Positions 11,893 to 23,841 of a stretch of 64,000 nucleotides of DNA are shown piece after piece. This DNA is from Linnemannia elongata (taxonomy: Eukaryota; Mortierellomycota; Mortierellomycetes; Mortierellales; Mortierellaceae): assembly GCA_036320915.1 (NCBI GenBank), contig JAXBDG010000002.1, positions 124,001 to 188,000 on the forward strand, given 5' to 3'. The translations under genes were made by a program, and so were the position numbers. The notes under the pieces are model-generated. The model saw only the letters and a list, made by a program, of their open reading frames with translations, ran no database searches and was not told the DNA's origin. The number at the start of each line of letters is the position of its first letter. The first letter of the stretch is position 1.

Positions 11893-13191
11893 TTAGAATC
11901 CACCGACACGGAGGACTCTGCTCTCGACCACACTCCAGTCAACAGTCTTGAAAAAGTTGTCCAGGTACTTCTGACGGCCCTCACGGGTGACTCCATAATC
12001 CGTCAAGTACGCATGCTCCCACATCGAGACACACAAGATGGGTACATAGCTGCTGTTAGCCATCAACTTGGCCGGTGCCGAGAACTTGGACGCGCCAGAG
12101 TAAGGGTTCTGAGCAGCCGAGGCGAAGTCGTGATCCGTCGACGTCTCATCCTCACGCTGCATTCTGCGGCGGTGGTGAGGCGATCCTGCATTGTATGTGT
12201 TCAACAGCACCAGACGTCCATCCTTGTCCTCGACCAACCAGGTCCATCCCGATCCGAAAAGTCCCAATGCGTTGGTAGTGAATTCGCGCTTGAACACCTC
12301 GACGCTGCCGAATGATTCACTGATGCGCTTGGCGAGAACCTCTGACATGGGCTTTTGCTCAGCTGCACTGCTCTATTTTGTTCCGGTTTAACCAATTCGA
12401 CAGCTGGTGTTAGCTCATGTAGCCAACTGCCTTCTTCCCGCAATGTCCTGAGGATATATCTTTGTATGTTCCTTAACATAAAAATGAATTCTTACCAAAG
12501 TGCGCAAGAAAAAGTCGTTGTTCCAGGCCTGAGAGGCGTTGTTGAAGATCTGAACCTCGTTCAAAGAGCGAGCGCTGTCCATGAGGACCTCGTGGAAAGC
12601 CTTCTCCTCATATGGGGTGCCTATAACATGTTCAATCAGTAAAAGCCCTCGAGAATGTTAGTTGGAGTCGTTCGACATTGCGGGTAATTGTAGTCATTCA
12701 ATTCCCAGCCCTTTACATTGTTGTTGCAGTCCATAATTGCTTTTGTTCTTCTATATCCTGCTCTCCAGACATGATTCCAAGGGCAATTCTTCCTGATACG
12801 ATTCAGCCATCCCGAGGTTCCTGAGATAACCGAAAAAGGTAAACGCCTTGGCAACTGACCTGCGATGAGCTCGTTGAGGCGGTTGACGAGACCAATCTGG
12901 TGATCCTCATAGATAATCTTCAAAGCAGCGGGAGAGAGCAAGGGCTTGGCTCCCGAGGCAACAGTGTATGGCAAGGCGGGGACAGTGTGCAACTTGGCAG
13001 CAGCCCTGAACGACGAAGCCAAAGGCGAGGCGACCGACTATTGCGTTGAAGGTAAGGCGCAAAAAGTACCGGAGTCAGTGGGTTTGTCGCTGAGAATTTT
13101 TTTTAATGTTCCTGTGCGACCCAATTGTTGTTTTGTTATCCACGGCAAGGAACGGGAAGGATACCTTGAGACGAAAAGCTTGGCGAAGCAT
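11893..13191 (-). CDS. SOD-fold mitochondrial ribosomal protein (mS42/mS43 type)
   Basis: Four exons (13165-13191, 12860-13037, 12496-12620, 11893-12372) join in phase to 269 residues. The N-terminus (MLRQAFRLK, then SVASPLASSFRAAAK) is a typical mitochondrial presequence. The rest follows the Fe/Mn-superoxide dismutase fold: LPYTVASG, NNASQAWNNDFF, GLFGSGWTWLVEDKDG and WEHAYLTDYG. Three of the four SOD metal ligands are replaced: the first His is Ile, the NH of the second helix motif is NN, and the Asp of DxWEH is Ser. Only the last His remains. Loss of ligands with retention of the fold is the mark of the mitoribosomal small-subunit proteins mS42/mS43 (yeast Rsm26/Mrp1). I therefore call a structural ribosomal protein, not an active dismutase. 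Confidence 0.85.
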
Positions 13192-13416
13192 GGCGATTGT
13201 TGTGAATGAGAGTGAAGGAAGTGGAGGTGGGTCCGGAAAACTGATCAGCGACCTAACGAAGGTGTTTGTTCCTTCAGAATGTGTGACGGTGGCTTTTAAC
13301 ATTTATTAAGGGTGGCATTGATCAGCACTCACTTTTGCATAAAACTGCAAAAAGAAAGAGACACGCTGCCATTCTTCAACCATTGCCACCAAAAACACTA
13401 CAGGACACACACAACC
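13192..13416. promoter_or_regulatory. short bidirectional promoter
   Basis: Only 225 bp separate the start codons of the divergent mitoribosomal (-) and EF-hand (+) genes, so both must share this promoter. Nothing else is encoded. Confidence 0.55.
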
Positions 13417-14391
13417 ATGCCTATGATCATCCCACCCACACTTACTGAGGAGGACGGCGCACTCACCAAAGCATGCGAAGATGCCCTTGTCGTACGTAAT
13501 TCACGACAACAGCAGGAGATATACGCGTCGTCGTTTTTGAACCTCAACCGGATCACCTGGAAAGCACATGGACATGACAAACTCACATCCACCCCCTTTC
13601 TTTCTTCGCCCTCTACTAGGCCATTTTTGAGCGCTACGATGTTGATAAAGGTATGTAACTTCTCCTTTAAACAGGACTGTGATGGTAGTTTCAACCAAAC
13701 CAAGATACTCAGCCCTCCTTCTCGCCACCTTTACCTTCCTTTGCAATTGAAAGTATCTCACCTAACCAAACACCATTTTTTCAATTCAATAACAGACGGA
13801 GCATTGAGCAACGCGGAACTGGACGCATTCGCCAAGGACACCAACGGCGATGTAGTGAGTTTTTTTTACGAAATGCAGCACCAATCTGGAACGACATATC
13901 CGCGCCTCCGTCTCCACAAAAATACACACACATGCCTTGCCCGATTCTTACTCCCAAACACACTCGGACTTTCAATTGCTTCCACCTTTCCCACCCTCAA
14001 CCCACAACGAACCCACTTCATCAACATCCCTGTACCATAAAAAAGCGGAACCCTTACCTGACATCTTTTTGCTCTTACCCCATATCATCCCATCCCTAAC
14101 CCTCCATCCCATCGACTCATCAACTGACAATTTTTTTCTCCCTTTTTTTTTTGTCCCCCTTGCATAACAAAATAGTTCGATGAGGTCGCACGTGAAGAGA
14201 TCACAGAATTCCTGGACTTGGACAGCAAGGGCCAATTGACACTCAAGGGGTTCCTGCAGATGTACAACCTCCAGACCTCAAGTGAGCCTGAGGAGACTTG
14301 GAAGGACCTCCAAAAACATGGATACGATACTAACCTCAAGCTCGTCGCCTCCCGGAGTGAGGACCGTGACGAGAAGCCAAAAAAGCCTTAG
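13417..14391 (+). CDS. EF-hand calcium-binding protein
   Basis: Four exons (13417-13491, 13620-13650, 13796-13854, 14176-14391) join in phase to 126 residues. The first EF-hand loop, split across an intron, is complete: DVDKDGALSNAE has Asp at 1, 3 and 5, Gly at 6 and Glu at 12. The second loop (DLDSKGQLTLKG) keeps positions 1, 3 and 6 but has Gly at 12, so it probably binds calcium weakly or not at all. The remainder, including FLQMYNLQTS and ETWKDLQKHGYD, resembles a small fungal EF-hand family of unknown role. There is no signal peptide or membrane segment. The start ATG is the first after the shared promoter; a second Met (MPMIIPP) is two codons later. A soluble calcium sensor is the best guess. 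Confidence 0.78.
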
Positions 14392-14686
14392 GGAGGGTTC
14401 TTTCGTCAGGTCAAGCAAAGGGTGTCATGTCAGGAGTAAAGAAAGGATACGATTTTACAATAAACATGGAAGACACATGATAACATCATCAGCAAAAGCT
14501 TTCCAGCGAAGTAGTGTTTTTAATGCCTGCCATGAGGCAGTGAGTGTATTTTATCATTGGGGAAAAAGATATCCTTACTCAGCGCCAGATCTAATAGCAG
14601 CATTGAAAGAAGTGCGCATGAATACGAGTGAAGGTGTCAATGAGCATGGAGACAGGTGACAGCACGACAACAACTATAGAAATCTG

Positions 14687-16984
14687 TTAAGAATAACCAC
14701 AACATGTCATTACCTTGATGGTGCGATCAGCACAGCCTGTGACTAAATAATTCTCGTCCAGAGCCATTCCGTGCACGAAACCTGTAATAAGAACAAAAGA
14801 AAAGGATCATCATAATCATTAGAGTCTGAATAGCCAAGTTGCGAATTGTCCAAAGCATAGCGTAAGCTGCAACGGGAACATACTCTTGTGACCCTTCAGG
14901 GTAAGATCACACTGGAACCGCCGCGGATCCCAACGCTTGATAGTGTGGTCAAAACTGGCACTGAACAAATGTCCCTGGCCATACTCAAGCTGCCAGACCT
15001 CCCAATTATGTCCGCTCAGTGTACCCAATTCCCGGGTCTCGTTGATATCGTACACATGAATGACTGCATCATAGGTACTTCCGAATAACATCCCATCTCC
15101 TACAGCCACATCCAGGACTTCACTGGTACCCCGACGGACAGTCTTCAGACAGGTTCCTGTCGACACGTCCCATAACTTGATCGTCTTATCCGAGGATCCT
15201 GTCACCAATTGATGAGCACTGGCCTCGGTCAGCGCCGCCAAACAATTGACACCCCCCGTGTGGCCCTGGAATGTCGCCAGACACTCGAGCGTCTCTGTAT
15301 CCCATACTTTAACCGTCTTGTCTGATGACGCCGAATAGAGTCTTCCTTGATCCACAACAAGCCCATAGACCTTGGCATTATGGTCCGGTATCGATTTCAC
15401 CAAACACGCTGCATCATCCTCATTACGCCAATCCCAGACCTTGATTGTCCCATCAGATCCCGCACTAAAATAGCGATCCCCCGAGGGCATCACTGCGAGT
15501 CCCCAGACCGACATGGTATGCCCCTTCAGATCCTTCAACAGCTGCCCCGAGTTGATATCAAACACTTTGGTACTTCCATCATGTGCACCCGCAAAGACTC
15601 TATCCTGATTGATAGCCACACTGGTCACTCCACAGGGTTGATTTCCGATTGTCCGGTGGCATGTAATCTCGTCGTGGGGGAACGTCGAAACGACAGTGCG
15701 TTTGGTCCCACCAGAGGCGGATGAAGATTCGCCGTTCATGGATCCGTCGGCTCCTGCTCCTCCTACTGATCCTGCCAATGAAGCGACCGATTGCTCTGAG
15801 GTTCCCCTTTCCAATGTATATGTCACGCCCTTTCCTGATCGAATAATCCTCTGCAGCTTTTCTATCTCTCTCGATTGGTCCTATTTCCATATGATTGGTT
15901 TGTAAGAGTATGTGGTGATGGTCAGTTTCCTCATTTATATACATCATGTCGAACTTTGCACGGAATAACAGAAAAAGAGAGACAATGAAAGAAAATAAAC
16001 GTACGGCGATCAAGGACTCGAGTTTCTCGAAGCGCTTGTTGGTTGAGTCGATGTATCCCTTGAACCGTTCGTAGACACAGTTCTGCAAATGCTCCTTTAA
16101 ATCCCGCATCGTCCCTGAGAAACATATACAAAAAATTAAACATCGTAGTCACAGTAAGTAAGTAAGGAGGGCACAATTCATATGTTCAGGGTTCGTTGGG
16201 GTTAGACCTTCGGTTGGAAAAGAAATAGAACGAGGGTGCAACGATGAAGCATACCTTTGTAGGGACACCCAAGGACCTTGTTGGGACAGATAGAGGGCGC
16301 ATACGAGCAATAGAGGACATGTCCATGGAGCGCATCCTGACGAACAATCTGGGGACAACCATATTTCTTGTTGGAGCAGTACACGAGTAGCTCCGAGATC
16401 AATCCCGACAGCGCCAAGTTTGGATGCAGATCTGATATGTAAGGACGGGAAGAAGAGAGGACTGAGTCAATACATTCGCACATTGCGGCGGGATTGTTTA
16501 TGTACCTATGTTGAATAGCATTAGACCTTCGGTCTTCTTCTCCCTACTGCTCCTCTGTTGAATGTAAGGAGACGCACCTTCGATCTTGATGCGTGATCGG
16601 CAGAGGGGACAAAAGGGCTCGATCTCGATGCTGTGGTAGATACACGAAGCACAGTAGGAGTGATTGCATCCGTTGGTAATCACTGGTTCGCGACACACAT
16701 CCTGGCACCTAATCCCCACATCCGCAACAGGAAAGACACCTTGTCCTTGTTAAAATCATGCATTGCAAGTTATCATGGCATGGAGAACAAAAGGCGCGGA
16801 ATTGAAATGGATATGTTGCTCACACTGGACAGAGGATGGATGGGGAAGGGGTGTGCAAGAATTCGACTTCTGCCTCCTCTTCCTCTTCCTCAAGTCGGGA
16901 GATGATGCCGGCATGGGGATTGGAAGTATGTCCTGCAGAAGTAGGGGTTGACCTTGCAGGCTCGGGTGAGGACCGAGAGGACAT
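14687..16984 (-). CDS. TRAF7-like E3 ubiquitin ligase (RING, TRAF zinc finger, WD40)
   Basis: Seven exons (16824-16984, 16578-16708, 16255-16431, 16005-16114, 14884-15880, 14687-14781 plus the RING split) join in phase to about 556 residues. Domain order: Ser/Glu-rich N-terminus; C3HC4 RING with CPVCQDV, GCNHSYCASC and FCPLC; TRAF-type Cys/His fingers (YCSNKKYGCPQ, LHGHVLYCSYA, CPNKVLGCPYK); a coiled coil (NKRFEKLESLIADQ, REIEKLQRIIRSGK); and seven WD40 repeats. It ends TIKVMTCCGYS, parallel to the VKVWTC end of human TRAF7. In animals TRAF7 acts in MEKK3 signalling as a ubiquitin ligase; the fungal target is unknown. The RING is cut by an intron after its second Cys pair begins (CCAGT|GTGAGC). 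The exact start is uncertain: an in-frame upstream Met at 17173 gives a less plausible leader. Confidence 0.85.
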
Positions 16985-17446
16985 GGACAAATTTGACGAC
17001 GACAGTTTGGGCGATAGTGTGTGTTCGAGTTCCTGATATGTGTTGTTTTTCTTATGGTCGTCTCTCTTCAGATTACAAAAGTGTTGTTCCTGAGAGTTGA
17101 TGAGGTTGAGGGTGATGGGATGAAAGTAGGGAAGGAAGGTAAAGGGAACAGAGATGGCGCTGATGAGGCTCAAGAAGCGAAAAGCGACGGTGGATTTCTG
17201 CCCTTACATTTTTTTTCATCTCCGCAGTGGCTTTTGGTGGCGGTGGGAACCCTGCTCTTGGACCTTAGTGCGCCATTTGAACATGCATCGCACGTGCAGC
17301 ATGGACCGAACGCCTACTCTCGATCCTTTCAGTTTAGCCGCCTTTTTTTCACTTTTCTTCCCTCCTTCCCTCTCTATTCTCTTTCCTCTTCCACCAAACA
17401 CGACACAACACAACACAACACACAACTCTTCCACACGACTGACGAC
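16985..17446. promoter_or_regulatory. bidirectional promoter region
   Basis: 462 bp between the divergent TRAF7-like and EEP-family genes. In-frame ATGs occur upstream of both chosen starts, but the implied peptides are low-complexity and leader-like. A CA/CACAACA-rich leader (17397-17430) immediately precedes the plus-strand ATG at 17447, as in several genes here. Confidence 0.45.
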
Positions 17447-18550
17447 ATGCCAGACAACACCACTCCAACGAAGGAACTTCCTAAAAAACTCGATATCCGC
17501 CTTTACACCCACAACATCCGCTACGCGACATCTCACCCGTTCAAAAACGAACTTCCCTGGCCTCACCGCGCCCCCCTCGTCATCTCCTCCATCCGCCTCC
17601 ACGCCCGCCATAACCCGGAATCCTTGATATGCCTTCAAGAAGTCCTACACTCTCAACTCCTCGATATCCTTGAAGGTCTCGGCCCCGAATGGGCCCATAT
17701 CGGCGTCGGTCGCGACGATGGTCAAAAGGCTGGGGAGTACTCTCCTATTCTGTTTCGGTATTCAGTTTGGGCGATTGAGAAGGTGAGGAGTATTTGGTTG
17801 TCAGAGACCCCGGAGGTGCCGAGTAAAGGGTGGGATGCGTCCAATAAGCGGATTTTGACGTCGGTTTTGTTAAGGCATTGGGAGACGGGTGTGGTGGTTT
17901 TGGGGTTGAATACCCATTTGGATGATCAGGGTGTTGTGGCAAGGTTGGAGAGTGGCAAGATTATTCTCAAGCATATTGCCGACCAGCGGCAGCAGTTTCT
18001 TTTGGATCAGCAACAGAAGCAACAGCAGCAGCAACAGCAGCCGCAACAACAACAACTCGGACTCAGCGTTGATCAACAGCAACAAAAACCACAACAACAC
18101 AACGAGTTACCAATATTCCTAGCGGGTGATTTCAACAGCACCCCAGACGAAGAGGCATACAAACACCTCACAACCCACTCTTCCCCCATACATGATTTGA
18201 GGAACGCCGTGGGAAAGAGCGAGAGGTATGGCCACGACAATACGTTTACGGGGTTCGAGAGTCGTGCCGTTGACCAGAAGCGGATCGATTTCTTGTTCTT
18301 GAGTAAGGGCGGTGGATGGAAGGTTGGCGGGTATGGGGTGTTGGAGACCCGGTTTGAAGATGGGGTCTTTTCAAGTGATCACCGACCCGTCGTCGGCGAC
18401 GTCTCCCTCTCCCTTGCAGACTCCCCTGTCACTCCATCCGCCGTTGCATCCAGACTAGCCCAAGAAGACGCCGATATCGCCTTTCTTGTTCAGTATACCG
18501 ATACTGTCCACTCCCTTGCAGACCCTGGGGCTACCACAGGGTCAGCCTAG
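17447..18550 (+). CDS. endonuclease/exonuclease/phosphatase (EEP) family protein
   Basis: A single-exon gene of 367 codons. It shows the EEP/DNase I-like fold motifs in order: HNIRYATSHPF, the metal-binding Glu in LICLQEVL, LNTHLDDQG, AGDFNSTPDEEAY, DNTFTGF, RIDFLFLS and the terminal SSDHRPVVGDV with the catalytic Asp-His. This is the group of fungal EEP proteins related to sphingomyelinase/inositol phosphatase-like and exonuclease-like enzymes; the substrate cannot be read from sequence. A Gln-rich insert (residues about 185-215, CAG/CAA repeats) interrupts the fold between the LNTH and AGDF motifs, probably as a surface loop. No signal peptide is visible. I chose the ATG at 17447 because upstream in-frame codons are hydrophobic, T-rich leader sequence. 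Confidence 0.88.
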   Translation: MPDNTTPTKELPKKLDIRLYTHNIRYATSHPFKNELPWPHRAPLVISSIRLHARHNPESLICLQEVLHSQLLDILEGLGPEWAHIGVGRDDGQKAGEYSPILFRYSVWAIEKVRSIWLSETPEVPSKGWDASNKRILTSVLLRHWETGVVVLGLNTHLDDQGVVARLESGKIILKHIADQRQQFLLDQQQKQQQQQQQPQQQQLGLSVDQQQQKPQQHNELPIFLAGDFNSTPDEEAYKHLTTHSSPIHDLRNAVGKSERYGHDNTFTGFESRAVDQKRIDFLFLSKGGGWKVGGYGVLETRFEDGVFSSDHRPVVGDVSLSLADSPVTPSAVASRLAQEDADIAFLVQYTDTVHSLADPGATTGSA

Positions 18551-18797
18551 CTCCTACCGTGTCCTTTTTTTTCTTTTTTTTTCAAATCCATTGTCAGAGT
18601 TCGAATAAATCAGGTGTGGCTTTTCCCCTTTCAGTCATTTTGCCAACCTTTAGTCGTGGAGATATCAAAAGTCACTTCTCTCCTTCTCTCTCCCTTCACT
18701 TTCACCCTCCCCCTCTTTCACACACACACCCATCATCCACACACTCCCCCTCCCACACCACATTCCAACCCCAAGCCAAACACAAACAACAAAAGAA

Positions 18798-19763
18798 ATG
18801 TCAGAGAGCGAATACGTAACCCTCGAATCTTCAGACGGATTTCAATTCGTCATCCACCGCGAAGTCGCAATGCTTTCTGGCACCGTCAAAAACATGCTCT
18901 CCAGCCCTGGTAACCTTTTTTTTTATATAGTCTTTCTCGAATGAACACCTTTTTTTTTTTTGGTGGCGTAACTAGCCAACATTTTTTTTATTTTTTATTT
19001 TATTTTTATGTGGCCTTGATCGATCCAGAACCCTGGCAACTGACTCTCTCTCTCTTTTTGACACTACACTTTTGCTGTGTGGTGTATGTAATATAGGTCA
19101 TTTCACGGAATCGACGGAGGGTGTAATCCAATTCAGAGATATCAAGTATGTGTTGTTGCAGGATCCCCATTTAAACATGCTCAGGACGAATACAATCGCC
19201 TCCTCATTTTTTTGATTTTTTCTTTTGATTGTTTTCATGGACGAAGTGACGCGTGTGCAATCTCTCAGAACAGGCAGGACAGAGCATTGAACAAAAAGAC
19301 CTTGGAAAACCATAAGGAAACCTCTACATCAACGTTCTCACAGGATAAAGAATAACCAGAGATCATTTACTCTGAACATACATCATTGATAGGGCAATCA
19401 TCTTGGAGAAGGTCTGCAAGTACTGGTATTACAAGGTATACCCGCCTCACCTTAAAAACACCACTTCCTTTCTTCGCAACATATCGTTTCAACAAGCAGT
19501 AAAACAGATACCCCCCAAACCTAACAAGCTCTATTCCTACTCTTCGTCGTCACGTCTCTGAATAGGCACGGCACTTGAACTCAGTGACAGAGATTCCACA
19601 CTTTGAGATCGAACCCGAATACGCACTCGAGACTCTCATGGCCGCCGATTTCCTTGACAGTAAAGTCATCATTCTGTCCCCTTCTGGTTTTTCCACTCCT
19701 TTGCTCCTTATCAAAGTGATGCCTGACTAACACAACAACATTTGCTTCAAATTGATAGCGTAA
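18798..19763 (+). CDS. ELC1: Elongin C
   Basis: Five exons (18798-18909, 19097-19145, 19393-19435, 19566-19659, 19759-19763) join in phase to exactly 100 residues, the usual length. The Skp1/BTB-like fold is clear: [51 protein letters not shown] and [20 protein letters not shown]. The last exon is 5 nt (CG plus TAA), so the protein ends FLDT, matching the FLDC end of the human protein. Elongin C links substrate receptors to Cullin-2/5 or fungal Cul3-type ubiquitin ligases and partners elongin A at stalled RNA polymerase II. The 5-nt terminal exon would be missed by most gene finders. Confidence 0.95.
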
Positions 19764-19989
19764 AAATTGCTGCCCAGCCTGCCACCTATAAAACACGCCC
19801 CAGAACACATAGGAACTTTGGCCTTTTCTCTTGAAGGGTCAACTTCTACTCCATTCTGCGCAAATAAACATACTTCACAGCAAAAAAGAAAAAAAGGTAC
19901 AAGGAGGTTTTATTAAACGATACAATGGTAAACAAAGAAACGAGAAAACAAAAAAAAAAGCAAAAAAAGACACAAAAAGACTACGATGC

Positions 19990-22900
19990 CTATTGTCCGT
20001 GATAAAATGTTGAATGGTTGACAGCAACTGGATAGCCAGATACAATTCCAGGAGCCGAAAAGGACGCAGAACCGTAAGGGAGATCCAATCCCTGATGTTG
20101 CTGCTGGTGGGGGTGATGTTGTTGATGCTGATGTTGCTGATGCTGTTGCTGAGGATCCTGTTGCATGTAGCCTTGGGAGTAATGCTCAGAAGACGACGTC
20201 GACTCGAGACCGTCCCGATCTACAGAACCGCCCTTCTGACCAGCGGCAGCAGCGGCCGCAGCCGCAGCCGCAGCAGCTGCCTTGGCGGCTTTAGCACCCT
20301 TGGGTGCCTTGGTCTTGGGCAGCTTCCCTTCGAGTTGCTTCTGTGCCTGCCGATTCTGTCGAGCAACACTCCTAGAGTACCGAAGACCACAAGCGTTACA
20401 GAGATCCTTCTTTCCAGACTGACCTCGTCTCCACTCGGGAGAGTTGGTCGTTCCACAGCTCTCACAAGCCTTTTCCTCCTGTGCAACTCGAAGCACATGT
20501 CCATTATGTCCATTCGTCGACGAAGATCCTCCCTCCACCCCCGTAGAATCCAGATCCTGATATGACGATGGTGGTGATGAAGACGATCCAGAAGACAACG
20601 ACTTGTTTCGCATAGCAGCATCGTGCGCTGGGTGTCGAGGAGACGCATTAGGCTTCCGCACCTTGGCATCCTTCTCCTTGCCCGACTTGTGAGCGTCCTC
20701 GGGGGGAGCCAAACTCGAATGAAGGCGTGCCTCAGCAGTACCACTGGACTTTTGTCGGGAATGAGAATTCCGGTTACTATCAACCCCTGTGACCGTCCTC
20801 TGGAAGGAAGGCGACGAGGGTGCAAGGGCATGGCCTACCATGGCTGCAATCGCTGGGTGAGGTGTCGAGGCGTGCCATATTGATGGGCTTTCACCAGTAG
20901 CACTTGACTTTCCTGACCGCTCTCTTTCCGTCTCGCCGCCGGCCTTGTAGTCGTTCAAGAAACTGAGAGACTCCTGCATGGCCTCGGGAATTGGCATACT
21001 CGACGGTGAGGACGTTCCAGAGAGCGAACTGGAGAGTCCCAGTGTCCGAGAATAAGGATGATATGGCGAAGAATGTGCGCCTGCGGTCGGCCGGATAGGG
21101 CCTGCGGGCGATGGGCTTGGAGCGTGGGCTGAAGTCATGGTCATCTGACCAGCGACTGCATGCTTTAGGAAGGGAGAGACAGAAGGAAGCGATGGGATAA
21201 TCAAGGGCGAGTTCAACGCAGAGGATGAAGACCCTTGAGTACCGCTAATTCCAAAAAGTGACGATCCCAACTGTCCTGGTGATGACAGCAAGCCCAGTCC
21301 CGAGAGGTGATCTGCTGGGGACCCTGACTCAAACGTGGAACCAAAGGGGCGTTGTCCAGGAGATGGTGTCGCAAGCTGCGATCCGCTCTGTGTTGCTGCC
21401 ATGGATGTTGTTGGCGAACCTGTCGCCGTCCAAGAGTTGTTGGTGGGAGTCGAAGGCGAAGTTTGGAAGCAGGCAAAAATTATGTGGCCATAGGGGATGA
21501 AGACAGATTCGACTTGATAGGACGGCTCTGGGTGCGATGGACTGAGACTGGGCAGGGCATGTTTTGAGCAGAACCGCTTTAGACAAGTCGTGTTGTCGAG
21601 TGCGTCGGATGGGATATGGTGGGACTTGACGATTTGGGTATAGAGTTCCGGGTTGTAGGCCATCGTTCCCGCATCAGGAGAGTTAGGGCCAGGCTCGGGC
21701 CAGGTCAGCAGCAGATTACGGTTGTGAGAGTCATAGAGTTGGAAAATGCGTTTGGTTTTGCTATCGGAGGGTTTTCGTGGGGGGGAAGAGGGTGGAGAGC
21801 CATTGTCGGAAAGCGATCCGTGCGATCCTGAAGCCTTGTTGTTCCTTGTCTTGACTGAGTCCTGCAGATCCCGAAGAATCTCGGGGGCCAGAGTCTAGAA
21901 CCCGAGAAGAAAAAAAGATAGTGCGGAAAGGAAATTAGGTGAGAGGTGGATAGGAAAAGGGTCGATGTGGTAAGATGAGTAGGAGAGAGGGAAAGCGATG
22001 AGAGCTCAACAAAAGACAACGTGCAGGTAATATTAAATGATAAATGAACTTACAGGCAAAGACTCCTTCGATTCTCCACAGATGCCGTTGGACCAGAACC
22101 CCTTGTAGAGACCCTCTATTTGATTACGAACCATGGTTATCGTTAGAGTTTTGCGCTTTTTTTTCCTTCCTTACTCCTGCAGATGTGATCGAGAGCACTT
22201 TTTTTCTTTCTTTTCCTACTAGTCCACATGTTGGAAAACAAAGGGATGTTTCATCATCATAAGAAAAGAGAAACTTACGACCATCGATGTGAAAGAACCC
22301 GAGGACAACTTCGTCGCTGACAACATTCATAACGACATCCAGGATCATAAACTCGTCTTCCTCGCCATTTTGAAAGATGTCCTCGTAGTCCTTGCAGCCC
22401 TCGCTCTCTGTCCCGTCTTGTCCTCCTCCCGGCTGGGATCCCGACACTGTTGATGACGCTGCGGAGAGGGATGACAGTCTATCGCCGCCACTGCTGCTGT
22501 TGTTATTACTGTTATAGCCATCTCCTTTTGCGTTGCTGTTGCTGTTGTTGCTTTGCAGTCCATTGAGTCCGAGTCCTCTGGAGGAGAGACCACCCTCGTT
22601 GGCTGCGACGAGAAGGGCGGCTGCTGAGGCTGAGGCTGATCCAGGCGATTCAGGCTGACGTGCAAGCTTGCGCTGCTTCCATTCCGGACATACGTTTCTG
22701 AATCGACACCTATTTGTGCACAAGGTCGTTGGTTTTTTGGTGTGCGTGTGTGTATACGATTGAATAAGCAAGGGGTGCACATCAAACAGAGAGAGAATGG
22801 AAAATAGAGAGTCGACGGGAAGGAGGGAAGTAAAGGAGGGAAGAAAAGACAATGGTCATTCATTAGCCAACTGTTGGTTATGATGAATACCTCCAAGGAG

Positions 22901-23575
22901 GAAAACGAAGTAGATCACCCAGTGTCGCACAACCGAGCTTTTTGTTTTGTTCTGTTCTTTGTCCCTGGCATAGAGCAAAAAGTAATACGCTAAAAAAGTC
23001 TCCGAGTAGTACCCATGGTGCTGTTGCTTATGTTGCTCTTCCTGTTGCCGTTGTTGTTGTTTGGGTGTCTGTTTGTTGTGCGTATGTGTATGTCTGCATG
23101 TGTTCGAGTGCGTACGTAGTTTGCGGGGTGTATCGCATCGTATTCTATGCTGCCTGTGTGCTCGTAACTTCTGGTCTGTTCTATCTGGCTCTTTTGTAAA
23201 TCCTTCGCCAGAAAAGACTCTCACTTACCGAGTGACACTTCCGTAGAGGTTATGAACATCCATAAAGGCATTCAAGTCCTTCCGGGCCAGTTTGGCCTCA
23301 TCTGGATGGATATAGTCAAAGAAGGATTTGCCAAGGAGCTCTTTGTATTTGGCAGAGACGGCTCGCTGGACGGAAGAGGAGAGGTAGATGAATTTGAGGT
23401 CGCCATAGGTCATCAGTGCCCAGAAACAATGCACTGGTTCTGATGCAGGTGTTGAAGAGGCAGATGTGGTTGTAGTGGGAGGTGTTGACTGCGGTGGTTT
23501 TTGTGGACTATGTTGTTGTTGTTGGTATGAGGAAGGGTGTTGTTGGTTGGTGTTGTTGTGGTGGTCCATGGCCAA
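19990..23575 (-). CDS. PAS domain-GATA zinc finger transcription factor (white collar-like)
   Basis: Four exons (23229-23575, 22279-22709, 22054-22115, 19990-21894) join in phase to 914 residues. A Gln-rich start is followed by a PAS domain (about residues 45-115: CFWALMTYGDLKFIYLSSSV, KSFFDYIHPDEAKLARKDLN), then a cysteine-containing continuation (CRFRNVCPEWKQR), Ser-rich linkers, and near the C-terminus a GATA finger C-x2-C-x18-C-x2-C (ACESCGTTNSPEWRRG, KKDLCNACGLRYSRS) with a basic tail. Polyalanine and His/Gln runs end it. The architecture is that of white collar-type regulators. No LOV flavin-binding GxNCRFLQ motif is visible, so it is not the WC-1 photoreceptor; it is nearer WC-2-like or a sensory PAS-GATA paralogue. 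A long CT-rich leader lies upstream. Confidence 0.85.
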
Positions 23576-23806
23576 GTGTAGGTATGTGAGTTGTTGAGAG
23601 TGGGTGAGGTGAGTGGGATGTTATTAACAGGTTACTTGGTATGAGGAGAAGAACGAGAGCGAAGTGGGCTATGTGAAGGTGTGTATGTAAGATATGGCGG
23701 GAGGGATACAAATGGTGTAAAGGGAAGGAAGAGAGGGAAGGGAAAGGAAGAGAGAGAAAGGAAGGAAGGACGAAGAAGAAAAAAAAAAAAAAAAGAGGGG
23801 ACAAAA

Positions 23807-23841
<35 letters not shown>

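Noticed and set aside
11893..12348. Active Fe/Mn superoxide dismutase
   Set aside because: Three of four metal ligands are replaced; a mitoribosomal SOD-fold protein fits better.
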